This document shows, in pieces, positions 11,516 through 21,779 of a stretch of 64,000 nucleotides of DNA. Origin of the DNA: Ailanthus altissimus (taxonomy: Eukaryota > Streptophyta > Magnoliopsida > Sapindales > Simaroubaceae); the NCBI GenBank assembly GCA_946807835.1, contig OX327683.1, positions 4,283,001-4,347,000 on the forward strand. Reading direction: 5' to 3'. The position numbers and the translations under genes are program-made. Positions within the stretch are counted from its first letter, which is position 1; every line of letters begins with the position of its first letter. The notes beneath the pieces were generated by a model that saw nothing but the letters and a program-made list of their open reading frames with translations, searched no databases and was not told the DNA's origin.

Positions 11516-12383
11516 TGTTAGAAAATTGGTGATTCAACAATTTTGATTAGATAAGAATTGAGATGAATACTAAAGTGAAGAGTTACAAGAAGTCTAAAAC
11601 GTGTGGGATACGTATAGAGAAATTTAGGATGCATGGGACACAAATGGGGAAGCGAAACTGGACTCAAAGACGTGAAGGAAGCAAGAAAATGCGGGATAGG
11701 CGTACAGGGCTGAGCATCGCGGCGCCCAAGATAGCAACCCAGCGCTGCAGCGCTGGGTCCTCAGCGCCGCAGTGCTAGGTGCGATTTTGTCCAGCGCCGC
11801 AGCACCCAAGGATGAGCGTCGCAGCGCCAAATACGTCAGAAGTCCTTTTTTTTCGGAATTTCAAGTTTTGGAAAGTTTTGGACTTTCAAAACAAGTGGCT
11901 CTTACTCCAACAAAGAATAGGGTTAGTAGGCACGAAACACACCCTATATAAACACTTGTAAACCCTTGATTTCAGATTAAGCATTAAGAGAGACTCTAAG
12001 AGAGGGGAAGAACTAGGTAAACACTAAGTGCTTGTGTGCGCTGGGGTAGAACCGTTGTTTAGGTGATCATTGTTCGTGGTAGAGTAAGGGTTCACTAAAC
12101 GTTTAGGTCCTTTTGAAGGTTCTTTATTGGGTTTTTCTTGTAAAATCTCTAGGAAGTTATAATAAGAGAGGCTAGGATCCTTGGATTCACTGTGGACGTA
12201 GGCAATTGGCCGAACCACATAAGATTGTGTTGTCCTCTTTTGTTTTCTGCTTTGGATTCTTATTGTATTTGTTTGATTGACAAGTTATTCCACTGCGTAA
12301 GGAGGTTAGGGTTCTAGGCTGAATCTTAGGTTCTTCGCTTTAACATAACTTCGAGAGGATGAAAAGCGTTTCCTCCCTCAACA
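11516..12383 (+). repeat. 5' LTR of Copia element 2
   Basis: 868 bp, starting TGTTAGAAAATTGGTG and ending CTCAACA. It holds a CpG-rich array of GCGCCGCAGCGC-type words at about 11730-11830, a TATA box (TATATAAA, 11945-11952) and the U5 motif GTGGACGTAGGCAA/CCGAACCAC at about 12191-12218. It pairs with 14342-15211. Confidence 0.92.
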
Positions 12384-12386
12384 AAC

Positions 12387-12398
12387 TAGTATCAGAGT
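12387..12398 (+). promoter_or_regulatory. Degenerate primer-binding site
   Basis: TAGTATCAGAGT, three bases after the LTR end. It matches the tRNA-iMet PBS TGGTATCAGAGC except at two positions. A second copy (TGGTATTAGAGT, about 12880) lies in the internal duplication. Confidence 0.8.
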
Positions 12399-12435
12399 TA
12401 GAGGTTCGATAATATACACTTGGGGTATTTAAACT

Positions 12436-13612
12436 ATGGCTACAATCAAGCAAGAAATAGAGAAGTTCAATGAGATGAATGACTTCAATCTTTGGAGGAA
12501 GAAGGTTAAGGCTCTACTAGTGAAGGAAGAACTAGACTCAACTTTGGAGGAAGCCAGCTACTCAACTAGCGATGAGGCGACAACCTCAAAGTCCTGGTAG
12601 AAAGATTGGGACACGATTCAGAAAAAGGCTCACAGCACCTTATTCCTGGCGTTGAATGACGAAGTATTAAAGGAAGTTGGTGATGAAGAAACTGGTTTTT
12701 GTCGAACCACGTAAGATTGTGTTGTCCTCTTTTTGTTTTCTGCTTTAGATTCTTGTTGTATTTGCTTGATTGACAAGTTATTCCACTGCGCAAGGAGGTT
12801 AGGGTTCTAGGCTGAATCTTGGGTTCTTTGCTTCAACATAACTTCGAGATGAAGAAAAGTGTTTCCTCCTTCAATAAACTGGTATTAGAGTTAGAGGTTC
12901 GATAATATACACTTGGGGTATTTAAATCATGGCTACAATCAAGCAAGAAATAGAGAAGTTCAATGGGATGAATGACTTCAATCTTTGAAGGAAGAAGGTT
13001 AGGGCTCTACTAGTGAAGGAAGAACTAGACTCAGCTTTGGAGGAAGCCAGCTACTCAACTAACGATGAGGCGACAACCTCAAAGTCCGGGTAGAAAGACT
13101 GGGACACAATTCAGAAAAATGCTCATAGCAACTTATTCCTGGCATTGAATGACGAAGTATTAAGGGAAGTTGGTGATGAAGAAATCGCTTTTAGGCTATG
13201 GAAGAGACTTGAGGTATTGTACATGAAGAAGTCTCTTGCAAATAGACTTCTTGTGAAAAAAGAGATTACATGAGCTGACAATGCACGAGGGAACTTCATT
13301 GAGGGCTCACATTGACGAGTTCAACAAGATCATCATAAGTCTTGAGCAACTGGACAACAAGACTAAGGATGAAGACAAGGCCATTATCCTGTTAAGTTCG
13401 TTGCCGAAGAGTTATGAGAGTTTTGTGGATACGCTGTTGTATGGGAAGAAGTCTTTAACGATGAATGACGTCAAGGCATCATTGAACTCAAAAGAATTAA
13501 CAAAGAGATGTGAGTCCGAGAGTGGAGCAGCTTTGCTTGCACAAGGAAGGAAGAGCAACCAATCAAGGAAGAGATCTAACAGGTGTTTCCTTTGTAATAA
13601 GGAATGACACTT
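12436..13612 (+). pseudogene. Copia gag of element 2, duplicated start
   Basis: Gag begins M-A-T-I-K-Q-E-I-E-K-F-N at 12436 and again at 12929 because of the 490-bp tandem duplication. The first copy stops in frame after T-S-K-S-W. The second has stops after F-N-L and S-K-S-G and a frame change near 13270. From 13281 the frame continues E-F-N-K-I...L-P-K-S-Y-E-S-F to the zinc knuckle C-F-L-C-N-K-E-*-H-F...C at about 13583-13625, where a TGA replaces the Gly codon before the His. Confidence 0.87.
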
Positions 13613-13613
13613 T

Positions 13614-14258
13614 GTGAAGGATTGTCCGAAATCAAATGGCCAAAGAGGGTGGGTTACAATTGGTACTAAGGAAGATACTGAAGTTATAGACACATTGGTA
13701 GCCTCAATGGGAAAGTACGCAGGCAAATGGATACTAGATTCAGGGTGCAGCATCCATATGTGTCCCAAAAGATCGATGTTTACCAACTATAAAGCCAAAA
13801 GAGGTAAAGCTCTAATGGGGAATGACATGACTTATGAGATCATAGGAGTTGGTTACATAAGGTTGAGGATGCAAGGTAGAGAAACTAAGAAATTACATGG
13901 TGTAAGGCATGTTCCTAAAGTGAGGAGGAACTTGATATCCCTAGGCAAGCTCGATGAAGAAGGGTATTCGGTTAGAGCGAAAAAGGAAAAACTAAGGGTA
14001 GAGAAAGGACCTATAGGATTTGAGGGTGAGAAGCACAATGAGGGGCTCTATATGCTTACTAGGATGGCCATGAGTGGCCCAACGCTGGGTGTTGGGCTAA
14101 TGCAAACCACTAGGCGACATCCAAACCGTGCTCACCGAGGTGATGAGGGTCGAAAAAAAGTGCAACGCATCTATACCCTATGCAAGGTGCACAAATGCCT
14201 TTGGAGGTCGAAGTCACTAGCCCGGGGAAAAGTTAAGTCTTGGTGGAGACTTAACTGA
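13614..14258 (+). pseudogene. Copia protease of element 2, pol truncated
   Basis: It follows the zinc knuckle in the same frame. An intact aspartic protease signature W-I-L-D-S-G-C-S-I-H-M-C-P lies near 13729-13767, then L-M-G-N-D and R-R-N-L-I-S-L-G-K-L. After about 14060 similarity to Copia pol ends and the frame runs through unrelated sequence to a stop at 14258. Integrase and RT are therefore deleted, and about 85 bases of non-coding sequence precede the 3' LTR. Confidence 0.85.
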
Positions 14259-14341
14259 ACTCAACTCTAGGTGATAAAGTATTGGTGTGGATCGGATCTC
14301 GAAACCTTCTTATTTGGAAGATTTTGAATCAAGGAATGGTT

Positions 14342-15211
14342 TGTTGGAAAATTGGTGATTCAACAATCTTGGTCGAACAAGAATTTAGATGAATACCAAA
14401 GTGAAGAGTTACAAGAAGTCTAGAACGTGTGGGATACATATGGAGAAGTTTAAGACGCATGGGACACGAATGGGGAAGCGAAACGGGACTCAAAGACGTG
14501 AAGGAAGCAAGAAAATGTGAGATAGGCATACAGGGCTGAGTGCCGCGACGCCCAGGACAGCAACCTAGCGCTGTAGCACTGGGTCCTCAGCACCGTAACG
14601 CTGGGCACAATTTTGTCCAGCACTACAATGCCCAGGGACGAGCGCCGCAGCGCCAAACACGTCAGAAATCCGTTTTTCTTTGGGATTTCAAGTTTTGGGA
14701 AGTTTTAAACTTCCAAAACAAGTGAACTCTTACTCCAACAAGAAATATGGTTAGTAGGCATAAAACACACCCTATATAAATACTTGTAAACCCTTGATTT
14801 CAGATTAAGCATTAAGAGAAACTCTAAAAGAGGGGAAGAACTGAATAGACACTAAGTGCTTGTTTGCGCTAGGGTGGAACCGTTGTTTGGGTGATCATTG
14901 TTCGTGGTAGAGTAAGGGTTCACTAAACGTTTAGGTCCTTTTGAGAGTTCTTCATTGGGTTTTCTTTATAAAATTTCTAGAAAATTATAATAAAAGAGGC
15001 TAGGATCCTTGAATTCACCGTGAACGTAGGCAATTGACCGAACCACGTAAGATTGTATTGTCCTCTTTTATTTTTTGCTTTGGATTCTTATTGTATTTAT
15101 TTGATTGACAAGTCATTTCACTGCGCAAAGAGGTTAGAGTTCTAAACTGAATCTTAAATTTTTCACTTCAAAATAACTTCGAAAGAAAGAAAAACGTTTC
15201 CTCCCTTAACA
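14342..15211 (+). repeat. 3' LTR of Copia element 2
   Basis: 870 bp, starting TGTTGGAAAATTGGTG and ending CTTAACA, aligned end to end with 11516-12383. It has the same CpG-rich array (about 14537-14655), TATATAAA at 14773-14780 and the U5 motif at about 15019-15048. Many CG sites in one LTR are TG or CA in the other, as expected from deamination of methylated cytosine. Confidence 0.92.
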
Positions 15212-16508
15212 AAAACATTGAAGGTCAAAGTTATGGCTGAATCTTATGTGAGTTTTATGTCCACAAGTCATGAGGCGAATCAGTTCAAGAAATTCGACAC
15301 TATTTTCATCCGTGCCATTGCTTGACGCTATATGTCGATAGAAGGAGAAGAACGTGTGATGCATGTTTCTTCAGTATTCAAGGTTTCAGATATAGATGTG
15401 ACCAGTGTGACTTTGACTTGCATCCTGAATGCACATATTTGAAGCCAAATATAAAGCATGAAGATCACGAACACCCACTTATTTTAGTGGAAAAACTGTC
15501 GTACTGTGGCCAATGTGAAGCCTGCGATTTCAAAATTGTAGGTGCTTTCTTTCTGAGGTGTGTGGAGTGTTGCATCAATTTTCACGTTCAATGTGGCCCC
15601 CGAGGGCTACCACCAAATGTTGTGATCAAACAACACGGGCATCTTCTTAGTCTCAATAGGAAAACACTTGTCAAAGATGATATTGATCTATATAATTGTG
15701 ACACTTGCAAAAACAAAAGAAATCCAGAGCATCCCGCTTATTTTTGTGCTAAATGTAAGTACTACGCCCGTGTATGTTGTGTGATTACTGAGGCACCAGT
15801 TGATGAAGGAGAAAAGCTGAAACACTTTAGCCATGTGCATGTCCTGTATCTCCTTGAAAACAAGAGTTACGATAATATTTCTTGCTATGTATGCCAGAAG
15901 GACATCAAGGCTGAACCAACATATGGCTGCGATCCATGCAAACTTTATCTTCACAAATCTTGTGCCGAGCTTCCAAGAGAAAAGCAACATCCCTTCCATC
16001 GACATCCTCTTACTCTCCCAGAAAATTATTCTGGAAAGCTTCGCAAGTGCAAAGCTTGTCATAAATATTTCTCTGGCTTTAGCTATAGTGTCAAGTTTGC
16101 GACGACTTTCATCTGGATCTTGATTGTTCTCTATTATACCCTTCAGTAAAATTTGAAGGTCATAAACATATTCTTACTTTCTTTGAGAAGTTGCATGGAA
16201 CTCCAGAATGCCAAAGCTGTCAGCTTAAGTCTCCAGGGAAATCTACCCCTCTAGACGTCTCCTTTTTTCGTTGTGTGAAATGCGATTTCAATGTCCATCT
16301 CTCGTGTTTTCCATTACCAAAAACCATTGAAGATGATAGTCACCGACATCATCTTACCCTCGAGGATAATTTTGTTGATCTTTCTTATTGTTGTTACGAT
16401 AACGAGTATTGTTGTGATGTTTGTGAGACCAAAAGAGATGCTCGTGGATGTGTTTATCATTGCAAAGACTGCAGCTTTGTGGTTGATATCTATTGTGTGA
16501 TTTCTAAG
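15212..16508 (+). pseudogene. Multi-DC1 domain protein, middle part of broken gene
   Basis: This continues the DC1 module split at 11515: C-K-L-C-Y-K-N before the insertion joins I-E-G-Q-S-Y-G after it. Two in-frame TGA codons (15238-15240 and 15271-15273) sit where the module pattern requires Cys, most simply TGT to TGA changes. From 15274 the frame is open through several DC1 modules to about 16085. There a one-base loss after F-S-G-F-S-Y shifts the frame, and C-Q-V-C-D-D-F-H continues in the next frame to the donor AAG|GTATGT at 16508/16509. Several modules here are near copies of modules in the 5' part, so an internal duplication preceded the decay. Confidence 0.88.
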
Positions 16509-16605
16509 GTATGTCCATCATATATATGCTTTAGCAACTTTCGTTTAAGGTCTGTTGATCTCATTAATATTTAAATTACCTGATTAATTTCTAATTTTTT
16601 GATAG

Positions 16606-17454
16606 GTAATAGCTTCCAGGGATGTCCAGCTGAGAATTGTCAATAGAGAGACTACTCAAAAGAGGATCAAGAAAAGCTTAACCTACAAAGGCATGATAGA
16701 GTCCCTCACCAAAGAAGAAAGGGAAATAATCGAGACAACTTTACAAGAAACCCATCGTGATTTCAAGGCAAGTAATCAGGGCGGAGATGAGGTTATTCGA
16801 AGATTTTCACAATTCTCTTATTATTTCGATGAGTCCTCATTGCAGTCAATGGCTAGGAAATTTGCTCAAGGGAAAGTGCCATTAGAAGATATAGATGAGG
16901 ATTCTGAGGCTGAGATTGTTAGTGTGGGAGATCTTACAATCATCCGGAAGTTTGTCCCAATTCTCAAAAGATTGCTTGAGAAAGAACGGAATATCGTAGC
17001 AGATTGCAATTGGACAAAAAGGCTCAAGACAGTTTTCCTGGTCACATTTTGTGCGATTCTGCAGAACATGAGCAACACTAAGGTTATGCGCATCAACCGT
17101 CGGTCGATATTCACCTGGTTGTACTATCTGAAACTTGTTCATAGAGCAAGGTTCAAAATTGATTTCGTCTTGGATAATTTGAAGAGAATGGCCCATGCGC
17201 GTCTTGTAACAGATACCAATACTTCGAGGAGCAGAAACCTGTACGATCTTCATGAGAAGATAGCTCAGCGTTATCAAAAGATTGATAATCTAAGTGAAGA
17301 TATTAATGAACACACAGAAGAAATTGAAAAGCTGAGGAAGAGGGTGCAGGACGAAATATTTAGTCACAATCCTGGACAATTGAGATCAGAAGCAGAACTC
17401 TTAAGTGAAGCTCTGGAATTAAGCTGGAAGGACGTGGCCCATGGATTGCTGTAA
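16606..17454 (+). pseudogene. Last exon of DC1 gene, unfamiliar helical C-terminal domain
   Basis: The intron 16509-16605 (GTATGT...GATAG) joins in phase to an exon open to TAA... more precisely to the stop ending at 17454. It encodes about 282 residues without DC1 modules: a predicted mostly helical region (S-L-T-K-E-E-R-E-I-I-E near the start), a segment rich in hydrophobic positions (R-L-K-T-V-F-L-V-T-F-C-A-I-L-Q at about 17020-17070), and a charged heptad-like stretch (I-D-N-L-S-E-D-I-N...E-K-L-R-K-R-V) typical of a coiled coil near the end. I do not recognise the family. This exon has no lesion, unlike the rest of the gene, but it has no start codon context of its own except internal ATGs such as 16693. 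Confidence 0.75.
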
Positions 17455-17871
17455 TTCTGTAATTCCCCATTTGGGTTTTATCAGTAACTATCTTTCAACG
17501 AATCAGAGAATATATATTGAAATGCAAATCCTACTTGCAGAATTGTTTTTACCATTCACATGTTATACGACAATGAGAATAAGCAAACAAATCGTATAGA
17601 GTTTACAGGATAACCAGCTTAGAGAATTTGCCTCAATTGCAAGGTATCAAGCAGAGTATCGAAGTTCTTGAATCGCAGAAACCTCTACTTTGTAAAGTTT
17701 AAAGTGAATTTGATATACGAAATTATAACCTCCAACAGATTTGTTATGGATACAAATTTAATAAAAAATTCTCAAATACTTATAATGAGTATTTGTAAAT
17801 ACTATATTTTTTTTCTTAATTTTATTTTTAACAAAAAAAACAATACGTTGCGTATTGCATGCCTAGCTGCT
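17455..17871. other. 3' flank of the DC1 gene
   Basis: Probable former 3' UTR, then AT-rich sequence. Nothing else was recognised. Confidence 0.4.
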
Positions 17872-18470
17872 TAGTATTCATGCTAGGAGCACACGTTGCA
17901 CACTTAGTATGGGCTTCTAATACATATGTTAACCGCTAGATGTGCAACATTGTATGCTCAGCATGCGCTCCAAGTACACGTGCTATGTGCTCTAAGTACA
18001 TAACGTTACGCACTTTTAAAGTTTGCTCCTAGCACACGTGCTAAGTCCTAGACACTCAACGTCGTGCGCTTAGCATGCACTCCTAGCACATATGCTAAGC
18101 ACACAACATTTCGCACTTTCAGCATTCGCTCTTAGTATGCATATTAAGTGCTAGTGAGCAACATTGTGTATAGCGTGCACTCCTAGCACACGAGCTAAGT
18201 GAGCTAGGAGCATAATATTGCATCTTTTAGCGTTTGCTCCTAAAACACGTGCTAAGTGTTGAGCATTTAGCGTGCACTCCTAACATGCTTGCTAAGTGCA
18301 CTAAGCACACAACGTTGCGCCCTTTGAGCGTTCGCTCCTAGCGCACGTACTAAGCACTAGGCCCCCAATTTTATGCACTCCTAACACACGTGCTAAATGA
18401 ACTAGACGCACAATATTACTCACTTCTAACATTCGCTCTAACACGTATGCTAAGCGCTCTATACTTATTA
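17872..18470 (+). repeat. Degenerate minisatellite with palindromic core
   Basis: About ten imperfect repeats of a roughly 55-65-bp unit. The commonest words are GCACTCCTAGCACACGTGCTAAG and GCACACAACGTTGCGC, shown here in part only. The core TAGCACACGTGCTA is near-palindromic and includes CACGTG; AACGTT is another palindrome in the unit. No open reading frame runs through it. GC content is visibly higher than in the flanks. Confidence 0.8.
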
Positions 18471-18479
18471 ACAAACTTG

Positions 18480-19394
18480 CTTAAAATCTGCGGATAACCC
18501 TTTACAGGTTTAGTAATGAGTATATACCTGATAGAGCAAATTTGGTATTAAAACTCTAAACCCGCAACGAATTTGGAAAGATTTGGTATTTCATTTTTGA
18601 AACGGATGCGAATGCAAGTTTAAGGGTATCTGTCCCAAACTCGATCCACTGTCATCCCTAATACAATTCTAACTATTAATAACCAGAAAGCATAGATAAA
18701 TTCCCTTCTTTTCTTATTTTTTCTTTTTTTTTAACCCCAAAAAAACTTTTATTAATAAAATAAACTGAGACAAAAATTAATATATTTCCAATTATAACTA
18801 TTCATTTTTATCATAATTGAATCTATCAATTTTATCTTTATTGATGCACAAAGATAATTTTTATGTATGGAATCCACACAAAGAATACCATTTATATACA
18901 TGCACATACTTCATGTAATTCACCTTTAGCTCTTTCTAATTTTCTATCTTAATAATAGACTTTTATTATTAGGTAAATCATAGATAACTACGATACAAAC
19001 AATTGAATGTCACAATAGAACAAACTCCAGGCGAACTTATTCTACCTTGCCACATAGTAGACATATTGTAAAATTAAACTAACAATTATACAAACAACTC
19101 TAAGAATGACTAAAAATAATAAAAAAATATATTTTAGATTTGATCTTAATAGCATAACATAAAAATACAAGATATAAAATTAAAACAATCAGAAAACATT
19201 AAAACAAATTTATTGAAATAAAATATAAATAAACAAATAGAAAAACTATTATAGAAAATAGATGTCATTGTTATTAAATTTAAAAGAATCTACTTTACAA
19301 CTACCACACATCACCACAAAGGTGAAATATAGATATATATATATATATATATATATATAAATCTATAGATTTAAAGTTATTGTAATTTGGTAAA
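18480..19394. other. AT-rich intergenic DNA
   Basis: Includes a (TA)n microsatellite at about 19333-19359 and a stretch at about 18490-18660 with GGATACC-type words that may be the end of an old MITE (terminal ACTGTCATCCCTA). No gene was recognised. Confidence 0.35.
19386..19394 (+). repeat. MULE target-site duplication, left
   Basis: TTTGGTAAA, identical to 20353-20361 on the other side of the element. Confidence 0.88.
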
Positions 19395-20352
19395 GAGATA
19401 AAGATAAATTTATCCTAATGTTTTAGATTAATTAACAACTTTATCCTTGTTAGATATAAAATATCCAATTTTACCTTAATTTACTAATTTTTGCCATTAA
19501 TTTGGATGCAAAATTTATATTTAATATATTTTTACTATTTTACCCCTAACATATAAATGGACACGTGTCATTTTATGATTTGTTATAAATGATATGTGTT
19601 ATCGTATAATTGGTTATATTATTAATAAAATAAATTAAAAAATTAAAAATTAAAACTGACACTGTCGCTGAAAACGGCTGCTAGCGACCTTTTTCGGTAA
19701 TACGCCGATAACAAAAATTTATCAAATTTACATCATTGGACTCAATTTTTCTTTATCTACACAGTGGTGGGATTATTTTTGGTAAAAAAAAGACCAAAAA
19801 ATAGTCAAAAATAGTGGACAGTGGCGGCGGCCACCGTTAAACGGTGAGGAGATGACTTTGTTTTACCATTTTTGGTCTTTTTTTTACATAAAAAGATCCC
19901 ACCACTTTGTAGATCATAAAAATTAGAGTCTAATGATGTAAATTTGATAAATTTTTGTTTCGGTGTGTAACCAAAAAATGGTCGCCGACAGTGTCAGTTT
20001 TTATTTTTTATTTTTTTAATTTATTTATAAATTATTTTAAAAAAATAAACCAATTACATAGTGATACGTGTCTAAAAGTACTAATCATCTTTTAACACGT
20101 GTGATTTTAAAATTATATTAAATTAACTTAATAGATGAGATTGTGCCACGTATTCGAAAAAATAATGGATGAATAAAATTGTGTCACGTGTCTAATGAGT
20201 AATTTATTTATATGGTTAGATTATATTTTTACCCCTCCATCATTAAAATTAACAACAAAAATTAATGAATTAAGACAAAATTAAGTATTTTATATCTAAC
20301 GGAAGTAAAGTTTAATTAGCTTAAAATATTTGAGTAAATTTATCTTTATCCC
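19395..20352. mobile_element. Foldback Mutator-like MITE (long TIRs)
   Basis: A 958-bp element that is almost entirely an inverted repeat. The left end starts GAGATAAAGATAAATTTA, and the right end, reverse-complemented, starts GGGATAAAGATAAATTTA. The arms stay alignable inward for over 400 bp, including AACTGACACTGTCG and ATCAAATTTACATCATT on both sides, and meet around a GC-rich centre (GGCGGCGGCCACCG, about 19823). Both ends are flanked by the 9-bp duplication TTTGGTAAA (19386-19394 and 20353-20361). Long TIRs with a 9-bp TSD point to the Mutator superfamily. There is no transposase frame, so it is non-autonomous. Confidence 0.9.
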
Positions 20353-20361
20353 TTTGGTAAA
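20353..20361 (+). repeat. MULE target-site duplication, right
   Basis: TTTGGTAAA, identical to 19386-19394. Confidence 0.88.
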
Positions 20362-21779
20362 CACTTGGGATTGCAATCTTATACCATATCCTACAATAAA
20401 AAAAAAGGTTGGATTATGCTAGAAGTTTTTTCAGTGACAATATTTTGATAATTAAGTTGGTAAGGTCAGAAAAAAGGATAAAAAGAATTGAAAGGCAATA
20501 AAAAAGGGATAAAGAAAGAGAAAAAATTATTCAGAGTCTAATCCTTTAGCTTAGCAAATTTGCACCTTATTTATAGAATTACAATAAGAATTTTTCTCAC
20601 AATCATAGATTTCTCATTAGAATTGGAAAGCATTAAAGCTTTTTCTTTTTAAATTTGTTTATTAGTATAAGAATATATCTTTTTTTATCTTTGTAAGATT
20701 TCTATTGAGATTATAGAGATCGTGTTTTTAGAGAGAATCTTGAATCATGCTATTCTTGGTAATAAGTTTGTTTTAGTTCACAAGTATAAGATTAGAGTGG
20801 TTGACTTGCTCAAGAAGGATATCCAATGCCACAAACTCTTCTTGAAGCGATTGAGGACTACGAGTAGCTCGAGAATATCTCTTATTGGGTTTTTATTAAA
20901 AAGAGTGGACTCCAGCTAATGTGTCCTCAAAATATTTGAACTTGCGTTTTATGAACCAGAGTCCAAGAGAAACAATATTAAATAAGTTTCTTATTTGGTG
21001 AGAGATTAGGATTGAAAATTTGTGAAAACCTTGAAATTTTTCTTTTTCTTTTTTATTTAGGAAAAGTTGTTTACCAAAAGTTTAATATATCAAATACTAT
21101 GCTTAGGAGGGTATTAACTCTTCAAGTCTTAAAATATTTTTAATTCAATAATAAATTTTATTTTTTTAATAAATTTTTTTATAATTTAACAACTAAAATT
21201 TTAAATTTAATATTAAAATTTTTATATAATTAAATTCTAATTTAATATAATTTTTAATTTTAATATTTAATCCTTTTTATTTTATAATTTAATTTTGTCC
21301 TTAATCAAATACTTAATCAGATGCATAAAATGATGATCTCCAATTTTGTGATATCCAACTTTGCGGTTATCATGAAAATTAACCTCAGCTTTTTTTTGTT
21401 TTAATAGATTTTGCGTAGCAGTAGGACTACGAATAATGGAGTGAGAAAATTTATTTTATTTGTTTGGTAAAATGAATATATATTTTACTGGGAATAGAGA
21501 GAAAATAAATATGTAGGATGAAATAATGTCTATTTAAGGATTATTTTGATATATATATATATATATAAGAAAAATCGTGAATATTATTAATTCATGAAAT
21601 TAGAATGGATACATAGCTCAATAATATAGGCATGAGCAATCATGCAATATCCACGTAATAACGAACTTGCATGACACATTCTTTATATCTTATAATAATT
21701 GAAATGTAGAAGTAAGGATATCGCCTTTAACTCTTAAAAAAGAATACTTATTAATTGCATGGATAACATTGAAGCAATC
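20362..21779. other. Intergenic, no recognised gene
   Basis: An open stretch at 20722-20919 has no recognisable similarity and starts at a non-ATG codon. A TA microsatellite lies at about 21550-21566. The region may include the 5' LTR of the decayed Copia element to its right, but no LTR boundary is clear. Confidence 0.35.

Larger units (their letters stand above)
11516..15211 (+). mobile_element. Non-autonomous Copia element (gag-protease only)
   Basis: A 3,696-bp element with two LTRs of about 870 bp in direct orientation, inserted in a DC1 module. Flanking bases are AAAAT (11511-11515) and AAAAC (15212-15216), a target-site duplication with one mismatch. Internally it has a degenerate tRNA-iMet primer-binding site, gag and protease. 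Integrase, RT and RNase H are absent, so mobility would have needed another element's enzymes. A tandem duplication of about 490 bp (12211-12700 and 12703-13192) repeats the LTR end, PBS and gag start. Stops in gag show it is now dead. Confidence 0.92.

Noticed and set aside
17872..18470. CRISPR array
   Set aside because: Repeats are imperfect and contiguous, without unique spacers, and the genome is a plant's.
20722..20919. Small protein-coding gene
   Set aside because: Non-ATG start, no recognisable similarity, and AT-rich surroundings where such open stretches occur by chance.
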